DNA of 64,000 nucleotides from Methylotenera_A sp046598525 (lineage in GTDB: Bacteria; Pseudomonadota; Gammaproteobacteria; Burkholderiales; Methylophilaceae): positions 124,001-188,000 of the forward strand of contig JBKJIJ010000008.1 of assembly GCA_046598525.1 (NCBI GenBank), written 5' to 3'. Positions within the stretch are counted from its first letter, which is position 1. The number at the start of each line of letters is the position of its first letter. The notes below the pieces were generated by a model that was given only the letters and a program-made list of their open reading frames with translations, had not been told where the DNA came from and did not search any database. Below are positions 41,483 through 49,824 of the stretch, piece after piece. The translations under genes were made by a program, and so were the position numbers.

Positions 41483-42175
41483 TTTAACCCATTGCGTATA
41501 AAGTTGATGCGCCACTTTATTTAAAAAATAAATATGCAGCGGCAAGTTTTGCTGCATTTCATTTGGCGTTTGCATCGCTGGGCTATGTGCAGATTCAAGC
41601 AACTCCTGCTCACCTTCGTCACACCACTTTTTCACCATATCAGCGGTCATTTCCACATGGCATTGCAAAGCCAAATGTTTACCAACGGCATAGGCTTGAT
41701 TGTGACAATATGCGCTGGCCAACAAATGCGTTGCGCCTTGCGGCAAGCTGAATGTTTCACCATGCCAATGAAAGCTATTAAACGTTTCAATATCAGTAAA
41801 CCATTGTTTTGCAATGAAATTATTGCTAACTGTTACTTGGCCCTAGCCAATTTCTTTTAGCGCATTTTTGGTGACAATTGCACCCAATGCCTTGCTAATT
41901 AGCTGCCCGCCCAAGCAATGACCTAATAATGGAATGGCATTTTTATCGGCTTCACGAATTAAATCCAGCAGTGGCGCAATCCAAGGCAAATCATCATTCA
42001 CACTCATCGGCCCGCCCATTAGCACCATGCAGCTATAAGCTAATATAGAGGCTGGCAGCGGCTCATTTTCATCCACTTTAATCAGCTGCCAAGCAATTTG
42101 ATGTGCATCTAAAAAATCCCCTAAATAGCCAGGGCCTTCATGCGCAATAAATCTAAAAATAATGACTGGTTTCAT
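41471..42175 (-). pseudogene. Class I glutamine amidotransferase interrupted by an in-frame amber codon
   Basis: Two segments lie in one frame: 110 residues from 42175 and the remainder down to 41471. They are separated only by TAG at 41843-41845 (reading ATT GGC TAG GGC CAA). The first part has the catalytic cysteine in LGHCLGGQ and VLMGGPMSVND. The second has the other triad residues in FHWHGETFSLP and LQCHVEMTADMVKKW. Rejoined, it is a normal amidotransferase of about 234 residues (GMP-synthase-like, often annotated GATase1). As written, the triad is split, so the truncated product should be inactive. A sequencing error, recent nonsense mutation or readthrough would all fit. Confidence 0.88.
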
Positions 42176-42202
42176 ATACTTGGCTTCATATAATTTATAT
42201 CT

Positions 42203-42754
42203 TTATTTAATAACCTTAAATTGCCCGTTTTCAATATCGTCAATACTGTATTTTCCAATGGCGTAGCGAATTAAACGCAAAGTAGGAAAGCCGATTTTAG
42301 CGGTCATGCGGCGCACTTGGCGATTTTTGCCTTCGGCAATTTTAATTTCCAACCAACTGGTGGGAATCGCCTTACGCTCACGAATTGGCGGATTGCGCGC
42401 CCAAAGGTTGGCAGGCTGCTCAATCACGCTAATTTCGGCTGGTTTTGTCACAAAATCGCCTAAATCAACACCTGCTCTTAACTGCTGCAAATCCGCATCT
42501 TGCGCAGCACCTTCTACCTGCACCCAATAAGTTTTAATTTCTTTGTGTTTTGGGTGACTTAATTGGTGTTGCAATGCGCCATCATCGGTTAAAATGAGTA
42601 AACCTTCGGAATCCGTGTCTAAACGTCCAGCAGCGTATACATTTGGAATATCGATAAAGTCTTTTAACGTGGGATGCCCTGATTGGCCGTTTTTTGGGTC
42701 ATGCGGACTAAACTGGCATACGACGTTAAAAGGTTTATTAAATAAAATTATCAT
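42203..42754 (-). CDS. rluE: 23S rRNA pseudouridine(2457) synthase RluE
   Basis: This RsuA-family enzyme has 183 residues. MIILFNKPFNVVCQFSP, the catalytic aspartate in YAAGRLDTDSEGLL, NPPIRERKAIPTSWL and NRQVRRMTAKIGFPTLRLIR match E. coli RluE closely. I chose the ATG at 42752-42754; the frame runs upstream but antisense to icd. There is no separate S4 domain, as in RluE. The start codon is only 13 bases from that of divergent icd, so each gene's promoter must overlap the other's coding region or the short spacer. Confidence 0.93.
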   Translation of the reverse strand: MIILFNKPFNVVCQFSPHDPKNGQSGHPTLKDFIDIPNVYAAGRLDTDSEGLLILTDDGALQHQLSHPKHKEIKTYWVQVEGAAQDADLQQLRAGVDLGDFVTKPAEISVIEQPANLWARNPPIRERKAIPTSWLEIKIAEGKNRQVRRMTAKIGFPTLRLIRYAIGKYSIDDIENGQFKVIK

Positions 42755-42767
42755 GTTAGGAAATGTA

Positions 42768-44036
42768 ATGGTTTCAAAAACAGTTGATTCAAAGATAGTG
42801 ATTCCTGCTGGCGACAAAATTACCGTCAACGCCGATAATTCGCTAAACGTGCCCAACCACCCTATTATCCCATTTATTGAAGGCGATGGCATAGGCGTGG
42901 ACATTACGCCGCCAATGCAAAAAGTGGTAGATGCAGCGGTGAATAAAGCCTACAAAGGCGAACGCAAAATCGCATGGATGGAAGTTTACGCGGGTGAAAA
43001 AGCGGTTAAAACCTACGGTAAAGATAAAGAAGGCAAAGATAGCTGGCTGCCGCTAGAAACCATGCAAGCGGTGCGCGATTATGTTATTTCAATCAAAGGC
43101 CCACTGACTACGCCTGTTGGCGGCGGCATTCGTTCATTAAACGTTTCATTGCGCCAAGAGTTGGATTTATACGTTTGTTTGCGCCCAGTGCAATATTTTA
43201 CTGGCGTACCTAGCCCAGTTAAACACCCAGAAAAAACCGATATGGTGATTTTCCGTGAAAACACAGAAGACATTTATGCCGGTATTGAATGGGCAGCTGG
43301 CACAGATGAAGTGGCAAAAGTGATTCAATTTTTAAGCGATATGGGCATGCGTAAAAAAATCCGCTTCCCAGAAAACTCAGCCATTGGCATTAAACCTGTT
43401 TCAATTGATGGCAGTAAGCGCTTGATTCGTAAGGCGATTCAATACGCCATTGATAATAATCGCAAATCGGTGACCATTACCCACAAAGGTAATATCATGA
43501 AATTTACCGAAGGCGGATTTAGAGATTGGGGCTACGAATTAGCCAAGCAAGAATTTGGCGCGGTTGAAATTGATGGCGGCCCATGGTGCAAGCTTCCTAA
43601 CGGCATCGTCATTAAAGACTGCATTGCAGATGCTTTCTTGCAAGAAATTTTATTGCATCCAAGCGAATACGACGTAGTAACAGCCACTAATTTAAATGGC
43701 GATTACATGAGTGACGCCTTGGCCGCACAAGTGGGTGGCATTGGCATTGCGCCAGGCGCTAACTTAAGCGATACAGTTGCCATGTTTGAAGCCACTCATG
43801 GCACAGCGCCAAAAATTGCTGGTAAAAATTTGGCCAATCCAAGCTCAATTATTTTGTCAGCCGAAATGATGCTGCGCCACATGGGTTGGGTTGAAGCGGC
43901 TGATTTAATTTTAAGCGGCGTGGGTAAAGCCATTCAAGCCAAACGCGTAACAGGCGATTTTTCAAGCCAAATGGATGATGCCACACAAGTGGGTACGGCT
44001 GAATTTGGTGATGAAATTATTGCTAATATGGTTTAA
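42768..44036 (+). CDS. icd: NADP-dependent isocitrate dehydrogenase
   Basis: The 422-residue homodimeric TCA enzyme converts isocitrate to 2-oxoglutarate. Motifs: FIEGDGIGVDITPPM, the substrate/phosphorylation loop IRSLNVSLRQELDLYVCLRPVQYF, IFRENTEDIYAGIEW, and the metal-binding NLNGDYMSD. The coenzyme loop ATHGTAPKIAGKN matches the NADP-type. The ATG at 42768 follows AGGA by six bases; an ATG five codons earlier is also possible. The phosphorylatable serine of E. coli Icd (Ser113) is conserved in SLN. Confidence 0.96.
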   Translation: MVSKTVDSKIVIPAGDKITVNADNSLNVPNHPIIPFIEGDGIGVDITPPMQKVVDAAVNKAYKGERKIAWMEVYAGEKAVKTYGKDKEGKDSWLPLETMQAVRDYVISIKGPLTTPVGGGIRSLNVSLRQELDLYVCLRPVQYFTGVPSPVKHPEKTDMVIFRENTEDIYAGIEWAAGTDEVAKVIQFLSDMGMRKKIRFPENSAIGIKPVSIDGSKRLIRKAIQYAIDNNRKSVTITHKGNIMKFTEGGFRDWGYELAKQEFGAVEIDGGPWCKLPNGIVIKDCIADAFLQEILLHPSEYDVVTATNLNGDYMSDALAAQVGGIGIAPGANLSDTVAMFEATHGTAPKIAGKNLANPSSIILSAEMMLRHMGWVEAADLILSGVGKAIQAKRVTGDFSSQMDDATQVGTAEFGDEIIANMV

Positions 44037-44070
44037 AAATTAAGTTTTAAAAAAACCGGTAAAAAAGCAT

Positions 44071-44102
44071 AAAAAAATGGCTCGCACTGCGAGCCATTTT
44101 GA
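44071..44102. terminator. Bidirectional terminator between icd and the cold-shock gene
   Basis: AAAAAAATGGCTCGC and GCGAGCCATTTT form a 10-bp stem with an ACT loop and A/T flanks. Confidence 0.86.
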
Positions 44103-44133
44103 ATTTAAAGCCTGTTAATCAAAAGCAAATAAC

Positions 44134-44337
44134 TTAAGCCTTTTGAATATTAGAAGCTTGTTTACCTTTTGGGCCATCAGTCACTTCGAAGCTCACACGT
44201 TGACCTTCTTTAAGACTTTTATAGCCAGCTTCAACAATTGCCGAGAAGTGTGCGAATAAATCGTCACCACCATCATCTGGCGTAATAAAGCCGAAGCCTT
44301 TTGAATCGTTAAACCATTTTACGGTACCTAATGCCAT
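44134..44337 (-). CDS. CspA-family cold-shock protein
   Basis: This 67-residue single cold-shock domain binds single-stranded nucleic acid and melts RNA structure. RNP1 is KGFGFITP and RNP2 is DLFAHFSAI, after MALGTVKWFNDS. Complete. A strong predicted promoter lies about 150 bases upstream, giving a long 5' leader as in cspA mRNAs. It converges with icd and diverges from pilB. Confidence 0.96.
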   Translation of the reverse strand: MALGTVKWFNDSKGFGFITPDDGGDDLFAHFSAIVEAGYKSLKEGQRVSFEVTDGPKGKQASNIQKA

Positions 44338-44743
44338 TTATACATTCCTTACATAATACTAGGCGCACCTTGCTGATGCGCCCCAAAAAGTTTGATTCAA
44401 GCCATCTAATTGGCAACAACAAATAAGCATTTATCTCAATGTTTAAAGCGATCGTTTATTAAAAACTTAAATACAAACACCTTCGCGCTTTATATGTTAC
44501 AAATTGTAAAAAGTCAAGCATAATGTTACATGTAGACACAATTACGGATTTTTTGTTGTTGTAAAAAAGTTTGAATTTACAAAATTTAATGGGCAAAATG
44601 GTCATTAAATTTACAAAAAAATTCTAAAAAGAGCATTATTGTAGACAATAAAATATTGTTTAACTACAATAGTTTAAATAGCACTAATTAAAAACTAGAT
44701 TAAAAGCAACAACAATTAATTAATCATCGGTGAGCAATCAATA
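44338..44743. other. 406-base AT-rich divergent spacer between csp and pilB
   Basis: It holds the csp leader and promoter on the minus strand and the pilB upstream region on the plus strand. A nested inverted repeat at 44639-44669 has outer arms TTGTAG / CTACAA and inner arms ACAATA / TATTGT. No sigma-54 signature like that of pilA is seen before pilB. TTGAAT with a 17-base spacer to CAAAAT is a weak sigma-70 candidate. Confidence 0.5.
44489..44517 (-). promoter_or_regulatory. Sigma-70 promoter of the cold-shock gene with long leader
   Basis: On the minus strand TTGACT (44512-44517) and TATAAA (44489-44494) are separated by exactly 17 bases. Transcription would begin near 44482, leaving an untranslated leader of about 145 nt before the ATG at 44337. 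Confidence 0.7.
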
Positions 44744-46462
44744 ATGGCTGCAAATGCAACTACAATTAAATTAAGTGGCTTAGCGCGAATGTTAGTGCAA
44801 GAAAATTTGCTTTCTGAAACAGAGGCCAATTTAGCACAAGCGCAAGCCAACACTTTACGCGTGCCTTTTATTACTCAAATTATTGCGGGCAAACGAATTT
44901 CAGCCGAAAAAATTGCCGAAGTGTCATCGCACGCGTTTGGCTTTCCCTATTTTAATTTAGATGCATTTAATCCAGATTACCTACCTGCTAAATCCATTGA
45001 CTTAAAACTTATGCAAACCAATCGTGTGATTGCGTTGCAAAACCATAACAATGTCTTGTTTGTGGGCATCTCAGACCCGACCAATTTGCATTCTTTAGAT
45101 AGTGTGCAATTCCAAATGGGCATGACATTGTCGCCAGTAGTGGTAGAAGACGACAAATTGGGCCGCTGGATTGATAAAGTAGTTGAATCAAAAGATGTCA
45201 GCATGAAATCGCTGGATATGGACAGCGATTTTGAGTTGGACATGGGTGGTGATGACTTAGAACAAGAAACTGAAATCACCCAAGATGTAGATGACGCGCC
45301 TGTTGTTAAGTTTTTAAATAAAATGTTGATTGACGCGATTAATATGGGCGCATCCGATTTGCATTTTGAACCGTACGAAAAATTTTATCGCGTGCGCTAC
45401 CGCGTCGATGGCATTTTAAAAGACATTACCCGGCCACCACTAGCCATTAAAGATAAGCTTGCCTCTCGCATCAAAGTCATTTCCAGCATGGATATTTCGG
45501 AAAAGCGCATTCCGCAAGATGGCCGCATGAAGTTGGTGCTTTCTAAAACCCGTACCATTGATTTTAGGGTGAGCACGTTGCCACTTATTCATGGCGAAAA
45601 AATCGTGATGCGTATTTTAGATCCTTCTAGCGCCACGCTGGGGATTGAAGCATTGGGGTATGAGCCCTTGCAAAAAGAGCGCTTATTAAGCGCGGTAAGC
45701 CGCCCTTATGGCTTGGTTTTAGTAACTGGTCCAACAGGCTCTGGCAAAACAGTATCGCTTTACACTTGCCTGAATATTTTAAATCATCCAGGTGTGAATA
45801 TCGCCACAGCGGAAGACCCTTGCGAGATTCCATTAGCAGGCATTAATCAGGTTAACGTAAACGATAAACAAGGCTTAACCTTTGCCGCCGCACTTAAATC
45901 ATTCTTGAGACAAGATCCTGACATCATCATGATTGGTGAGATTCGCGATCTTGAAACAGCCGATATGGCTATTAAAGCAGCATCTACGGGCCATATGGTG
46001 CTGTCCACCTTACACACCAATGATGCGCCATCTACTTTAACGCGCTTGCTCAACATGGGCGTTGCGCCTTTTAATATTGCCTCAGCGGTATCGTTAATTA
46101 CCGCACAACGTTTGGCGCGTCGATTATGCAAAAACTGTAAAGTGCCTATCGATGCACCTAAAGAAGCTTTATTAGAGATAGGTTTTATTGAAGAAGATTT
46201 CAATGAAACTTGGCAGTTATACGGCCCAAATGTGGATGGTTGTGAAATGTGCAACAGCGGCTACAAGGGCCGCGTGGGTATTTATCAAGTGATGCCAATT
46301 ACGGATGCCATCAGCCGTATTATTATGTCGCACGGTAACGCGATTGATATTGCTGACCAAGCCAAACGCGAAGGCGTGAACGATTTGCGCCGCTCTGGCA
46401 TTTTAAAAGTCATGCAAGGCTTAACCTCTGTTGCTGAAGTAGAAGCTTGTACCAATGAATAA
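44744..46462 (+). CDS. pilB: Type IV pilus extension ATPase PilB
   Basis: The 572-residue hexameric ATPase powers pilus assembly at the inner membrane. The N-terminal region (1-180) contains LSGLARMLVQENLLSE. The ATPase core has Walker A VTGPTGSGKTVSL, the Asp box near IATAEDPCEI, Walker B DPDIIMIGEIRDLET and the His box GHMVLSTLHTNDA. The tetracysteine metal motif is formed by CKNCKV and CEMCNSGYKG. It is followed 50 bases later by pilC, so this is the pilBC cluster. pilD is not in the window. Confidence 0.95.
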   Translation: MAANATTIKLSGLARMLVQENLLSETEANLAQAQANTLRVPFITQIIAGKRISAEKIAEVSSHAFGFPYFNLDAFNPDYLPAKSIDLKLMQTNRVIALQNHNNVLFVGISDPTNLHSLDSVQFQMGMTLSPVVVEDDKLGRWIDKVVESKDVSMKSLDMDSDFELDMGGDDLEQETEITQDVDDAPVVKFLNKMLIDAINMGASDLHFEPYEKFYRVRYRVDGILKDITRPPLAIKDKLASRIKVISSMDISEKRIPQDGRMKLVLSKTRTIDFRVSTLPLIHGEKIVMRILDPSSATLGIEALGYEPLQKERLLSAVSRPYGLVLVTGPTGSGKTVSLYTCLNILNHPGVNIATAEDPCEIPLAGINQVNVNDKQGLTFAAALKSFLRQDPDIIMIGEIRDLETADMAIKAASTGHMVLSTLHTNDAPSTLTRLLNMGVAPFNIASAVSLITAQRLARRLCKNCKVPIDAPKEALLEIGFIEEDFNETWQLYGPNVDGCEMCNSGYKGRVGIYQVMPITDAISRIIMSHGNAIDIADQAKREGVNDLRRSGILKVMQGLTSVAEVEACTNE

Positions 46463-46512
46463 ATTGGCGAATTAATTGTTGATAAACATGCCGAATCAAA
46501 TAAGGATGCACT

Positions 46513-47724
46513 ATGGCTGTAACTGCTAATAAACAAATCACTTTCCTGTGGGAAGGTAAAGATAAAAAAGGCAAAGTCCTTAAAGGTGAAATTCGCGCCG
46601 CTGGTGAGGCGGTTGTTAACGCTACCTTACGTCGTCAAGGCATTACCGTTACAAAAGTAAAAAAACAAAGCGCTTTTGCCAGTAAAGGTAAAATTACTGA
46701 CAAAGACATTACCCTTTTTACGCGCCAATTAGCCACCATGATGAAAGCTGGCGTACCGCTATTACAGGCGTTTGATATTGTAGGTAAAGGCCATAATAAT
46801 CCTGCAGTCGCCAAACTATTAGGCGACATTAAAGCCGACGTAGAAACGGGCAGCAGCTTAAGCGCCGCTTTCCGTAAATATCCATTGTATTTCGATGCCT
46901 TATTTTGCAATTTGGTGGGTGCGGGTGAGCAAGCAGGTATTTTAGATACTTTATTAGACCGCCTAGCTACTTATAAAGAAAAAATTCAGGCCATTAAAAG
47001 CAAAATTAAATCCGCACTTACCTATCCTATATCTATTTTAGTGGTGGCATTTGCGATTACTGCGATTATTATGATTTTTGTAATTCCCGCATTTAAAGAG
47101 TTATTTAGTAGCTTTGGTGCCGATTTACCGGGCCCAACATTAGTCGTTATGGCTATATCAGATGTTTTTGTAGAATGGTGGTGGGCAATCTTTGGCTCAA
47201 TTGGTTTTGGTTTATGGTTTTTCTTCTACACATGGAAACGCTCAGAAAAAATGCAAGCAACCATGGATAGATTAATGCTTAAAATGCCAATTTTTGGCGA
47301 TTTAATTCGCAAAGCGACTATTGCACGTTTTGCGCGCACATTATCCACAATGTTTGCAGCTGGTGTACCCTTAGCTGAAGCACTAGACTCTGTGGCTGGA
47401 GCCGCAGGAAACCACGTCTATTTTGAAGCCACCAAAAGAGTACAAAGTGAAATTAGCACGGGTACCAGCCTTACTGTTGCCATGCAAAATACACAGGTTT
47501 TTCCTAATATGGTTCTACAAATGACGGCGATTGGCGAAGAATCTGGCGCGCTAGATTCTATGTTAAGTAAAGTAGCTGATTTTTATGAAGCAGAAGTAGA
47601 TGATGCCGTTGCGGCAATCTCTAGTCTAATGGAGCCTGTAATTATGGTGGTTTTAGGCGTGTTAATTGGTGGCTTAGTCATTGCTATGTACTTACCAATC
47701 TTTAAAATGGGCCAAGTGGTTTAA
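46513..47724 (+). CDS. pilC: Type IV pilus inner-membrane platform protein PilC
   Basis: At 403 residues it has the two repeated GspF domains and three TM helices (about 165-195, 215-240, 370-395). Typical motifs are ITLFTRQLATMMKAGVPLLQ and the C-domain repeat ARFARTLSTMFAAGVPLAEALD, plus VLQMTAIGEESGALDSML. It anchors PilB to the assembly platform. Its stop codon begins a three-copy tandem repeat. Confidence 0.95.
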   Translation: MAVTANKQITFLWEGKDKKGKVLKGEIRAAGEAVVNATLRRQGITVTKVKKQSAFASKGKITDKDITLFTRQLATMMKAGVPLLQAFDIVGKGHNNPAVAKLLGDIKADVETGSSLSAAFRKYPLYFDALFCNLVGAGEQAGILDTLLDRLATYKEKIQAIKSKIKSALTYPISILVVAFAITAIIMIFVIPAFKELFSSFGADLPGPTLVVMAISDVFVEWWWAIFGSIGFGLWFFFYTWKRSEKMQATMDRLMLKMPIFGDLIRKATIARFARTLSTMFAAGVPLAEALDSVAGAAGNHVYFEATKRVQSEISTGTSLTVAMQNTQVFPNMVLQMTAIGEESGALDSMLSKVADFYEAEVDDAVAAISSLMEPVIMVVLGVLIGGLVIAMYLPIFKMGQVV

Positions 47725-47773
47725 TCAAAAAAGCAAGTAGTTTAATCAAAAAGCAAGTGGTTTAACCAAAAAG
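47713..47773 (+). repeat. Three-copy 20/21-bp tandem repeat covering the pilC stop
   Basis: Copies begin CAAGTGGTTTAATCAAAAAA, CAAGTAGTTTAATCAAAAAG and CAAGTGGTTTAACCAAAAAG at 47713, 47734 and 47754. The first contains the last two sense codons and TAA of pilC. The copies are nearly identical, so this duplication is young compared with the marC and metE arrays. Confidence 0.8.
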
Positions 47774-47814
47774 TATTAAATTAATTATAGTTAAAGAATT
47801 ATTTCATCTGTTAA

Positions 47815-47850
47815 AACAAAGAGCCACATTAATGTGGCTCTTTGTTTTTT
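47815..47850. terminator. Bidirectional terminator between pilC and dsbC
   Basis: AACAAAGAGCCACATT pairs with AATGTGGCTCTTTGTT, with T- and A-runs outside: a stem of about 16 bp. Confidence 0.88.
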
Positions 47851-47861
47851 TAATTTGCTTG

Positions 47862-48608
47862 CTACCTACCAGATCCTTTTCCGCTTGCCGCCTGTAAATA
47901 CCGCTCAATTTGTTTATGTGGCACAGCGCCTGGTACACGTTTACCGTCCGAAAAAATTAATGCTGGCGTACCAGTAATGCCAAATTTACGTGCTAATTCT
48001 CCGACTTTCTCTAATGGTACTTCACATTTACCAGTGCTTGAAGGTAATTGATCTTTCATAATCCAATCTGTCCAGGCTTTTTCACGGTTTGTGGCGCACC
48101 AAATACTTCTGGATTTATTGGCAGCATCTGGATGCAATTGATCGATGGGGTATAAGAACGTATAAATAGTAACGTCAGTAATATTGCTCAGCTCTTTGCG
48201 CTCTAATTGCTTGCAATAGGGGCAATCCACATCTGAAAATACCACCAACTTACGGCTACCATTGCCTTTAACAATCTTAATCGCCTTGTCTAACGGCAGG
48301 CTGTTAAAGTCAATTTTGGTCAACTCTTCTAAACGCTCACCAGTCACATCTTTCTTCGATTTTGGGTCAACCAATCGGCCTTCCGCGATAATAAAAGAGA
48401 GCTTTTCATCCGTATAAATAATTTGTCCGCCCATAAATACTTCGTATAGGCCGGCGTATGGCGTCTTAACAACGCTATCCACTTTAAATTTTGGGTAAGC
48501 AACTTCGATAGCCTTTTTAAGACTTGCTTCATCTGCCATTGCAAAATGGCTTACAGCCAGCATTGATAACAATAGCAATGATTTAAGTGGCTTCATTTTT
48601 AGCTTCAT
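47862..48608 (-). CDS. dsbC: Periplasmic thiol:disulfide isomerase, DsbC-like
   Basis: The 248-residue protein has a Sec signal peptide (LKSLLLLSMLAVSHFAMADE), an N-terminal dimerisation domain (about 30-85) and a thioredoxin domain with active site DVDCPYCKQ, where E. coli DsbC has CGYC, and cis-Pro in GITGTPALIF. A second cysteine pair (IWCATNREK and GKCEVP) is likely structural, as in DsbC. The ATG at 48608 is used; a TTG four codons upstream is possible. It is the last gene of the minus-strand run from amgK. Confidence 0.9.
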   Translation of the reverse strand: MKLKMKPLKSLLLLSMLAVSHFAMADEASLKKAIEVAYPKFKVDSVVKTPYAGLYEVFMGGQIIYTDEKLSFIIAEGRLVDPKSKKDVTGERLEELTKIDFNSLPLDKAIKIVKGNGSRKLVVFSDVDCPYCKQLERKELSNITDVTIYTFLYPIDQLHPDAANKSRSIWCATNREKAWTDWIMKDQLPSSTGKCEVPLEKVGELARKFGITGTPALIFSDGKRVPGAVPHKQIERYLQAASGKGSGR

Positions 48609-48645
48609 GTTTACTTTCAAAAGATTATAAATAGGTAAAACGGTA

Positions 48646-49824
48646 CTAGTGTACGGCTTGTTTAATCAGTAATTTCTTAAGGCTAGATTGCCGCGCAATG
48701 GCTTTTAAACCCCAATTGCTTAGTTTTTTTAGCAGCGTTTGTTCTGTTGCAAATAAATAATCCAAGCCGCTTGTTAAGCTATTCATGCTCATCACATCGG
48801 CTTTTCTAGCACGCTCGTATTGTCGCAAAAATGCGCGCTCACCAATGTCTTGCATCTGATGTAGCTTAGTCGTTAATTGTGCCAATTGCATTACATCTCT
48901 AAAACCCAAATTCACACCTTGCCCAGCCATAGGATGTACTTGATGCGCCGCATCGCCCACCAAAACAACGCGCTCACCAATTAGTGGCGATGCAGTTTGT
49001 TGATTAAGCGCGGCACTTTTTACCTGCCCAATTAGGGTTAATTTTCCCATTAAGCCTTGCGATTGCGCCTGTACTTGCTCACACAATTGCTCACTTGTTA
49101 ATGCTAACAGTTGAGCGGCTTTTTCGGTTGACATTGACCACACCATGGATACGTGGCGATTAGGCAAAGGTAACAGCGCCAAAATATCATGCACGCCAAA
49201 CCATTGTTTTGCCTCATTATTATGCGGGTTTTCGGCCACAAAATTAGCCACAACCGCCACTTGATGATAATTTTTTACATTTACCGCAATATTCGCTTGC
49301 TGCCTTACCCATGAATGCAAGCCGTCCGCCGCCACAATTAGTTTGGCGTTAATTTGCAAGGTTGGCTCTGTGTGCAAAATGACCGCATTTGCCAACTGTT
49401 CAATTTTTGTGCAACGCGCGTCAGAAATTATCGTCACATCCAATGTGTGCAATTTTTGCCACAGCGCCGCCATTAACTGCTGATTTTCGATGATTAAACC
49501 CAGCTTAGCCACATTTGCATCGGCTGCGTTTAAAACCAAATCGGTTTCCGCGCCCCAAATATGCATATCATCTATCGGATTAACCCGATTTTCATTTACA
49601 TAATGCCATACGCCAACATCTTTAAACCAAGCCTCTGTGGCTGGTGTTAAAGCGTATACGCGCTCATCCCAGCTATCAGGGTTTAAATTTGCGCTTGCAT
49701 CTGGCATCGATTTATCAGACACCAGCACCACTTTTTTATGCTGCAAACTTAAGGCAATTGCCGCTGCAAGGCCCACCAAGCCAGCGCCAACAACAATGAC
49801 ATCGCAATCCATTTTATTTGCCAT
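48646..49824 (-). CDS. FAD-dependent ubiquinone-biosynthesis hydroxylase (UbiI/UbiF-type)
   Basis: A 392-residue flavin monooxygenase of the UbiH/COQ6 family. The FAD-binding motif VVGAGLVGLAAAI is at the N-terminus. The second motif VVLVGDAAHQVHPMAGQG has Asp in GDA, unlike its UbiH neighbour, which places it with UbiI, UbiF or related enzymes. The ring position hydroxylated cannot be decided from sequence. It overlaps the end of ubiH by 11 bases, so translation is probably coupled. Confidence 0.86.
   Translation of the reverse strand: MANKMDCDVIVVGAGLVGLAAAIALSLQHKKVVLVSDKSMPDASANLNPDSWDERVYALTPATEAWFKDVGVWHYVNENRVNPIDDMHIWGAETDLVLNAADANVAKLGLIIENQQLMAALWQKLHTLDVTIISDARCTKIEQLANAVILHTEPTLQINAKLIVAADGLHSWVRQQANIAVNVKNYHQVAVVANFVAENPHNNEAKQWFGVHDILALLPLPNRHVSMVWSMSTEKAAQLLALTSEQLCEQVQAQSQGLMGKLTLIGQVKSAALNQQTASPLIGERVVLVGDAAHQVHPMAGQGVNLGFRDVMQLAQLTTKLHQMQDIGERAFLRQYERARKADVMSMNSLTSGLDYLFATEQTLLKKLSNWGLKAIARQSSLKKLLIKQAVH

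Noticed and set aside
41843..41845. Amber codon as a programmed pyrrolysine or selenocysteine-like site
   Set aside because: No insertion element or supporting genes are visible; a mutation or sequencing error is far simpler.
42594..42767. N-terminal extension of icd starting in rluE
   Set aside because: This part is antisense to rluE and not Icd-like; ATG 42768 has a well-placed AGGA.
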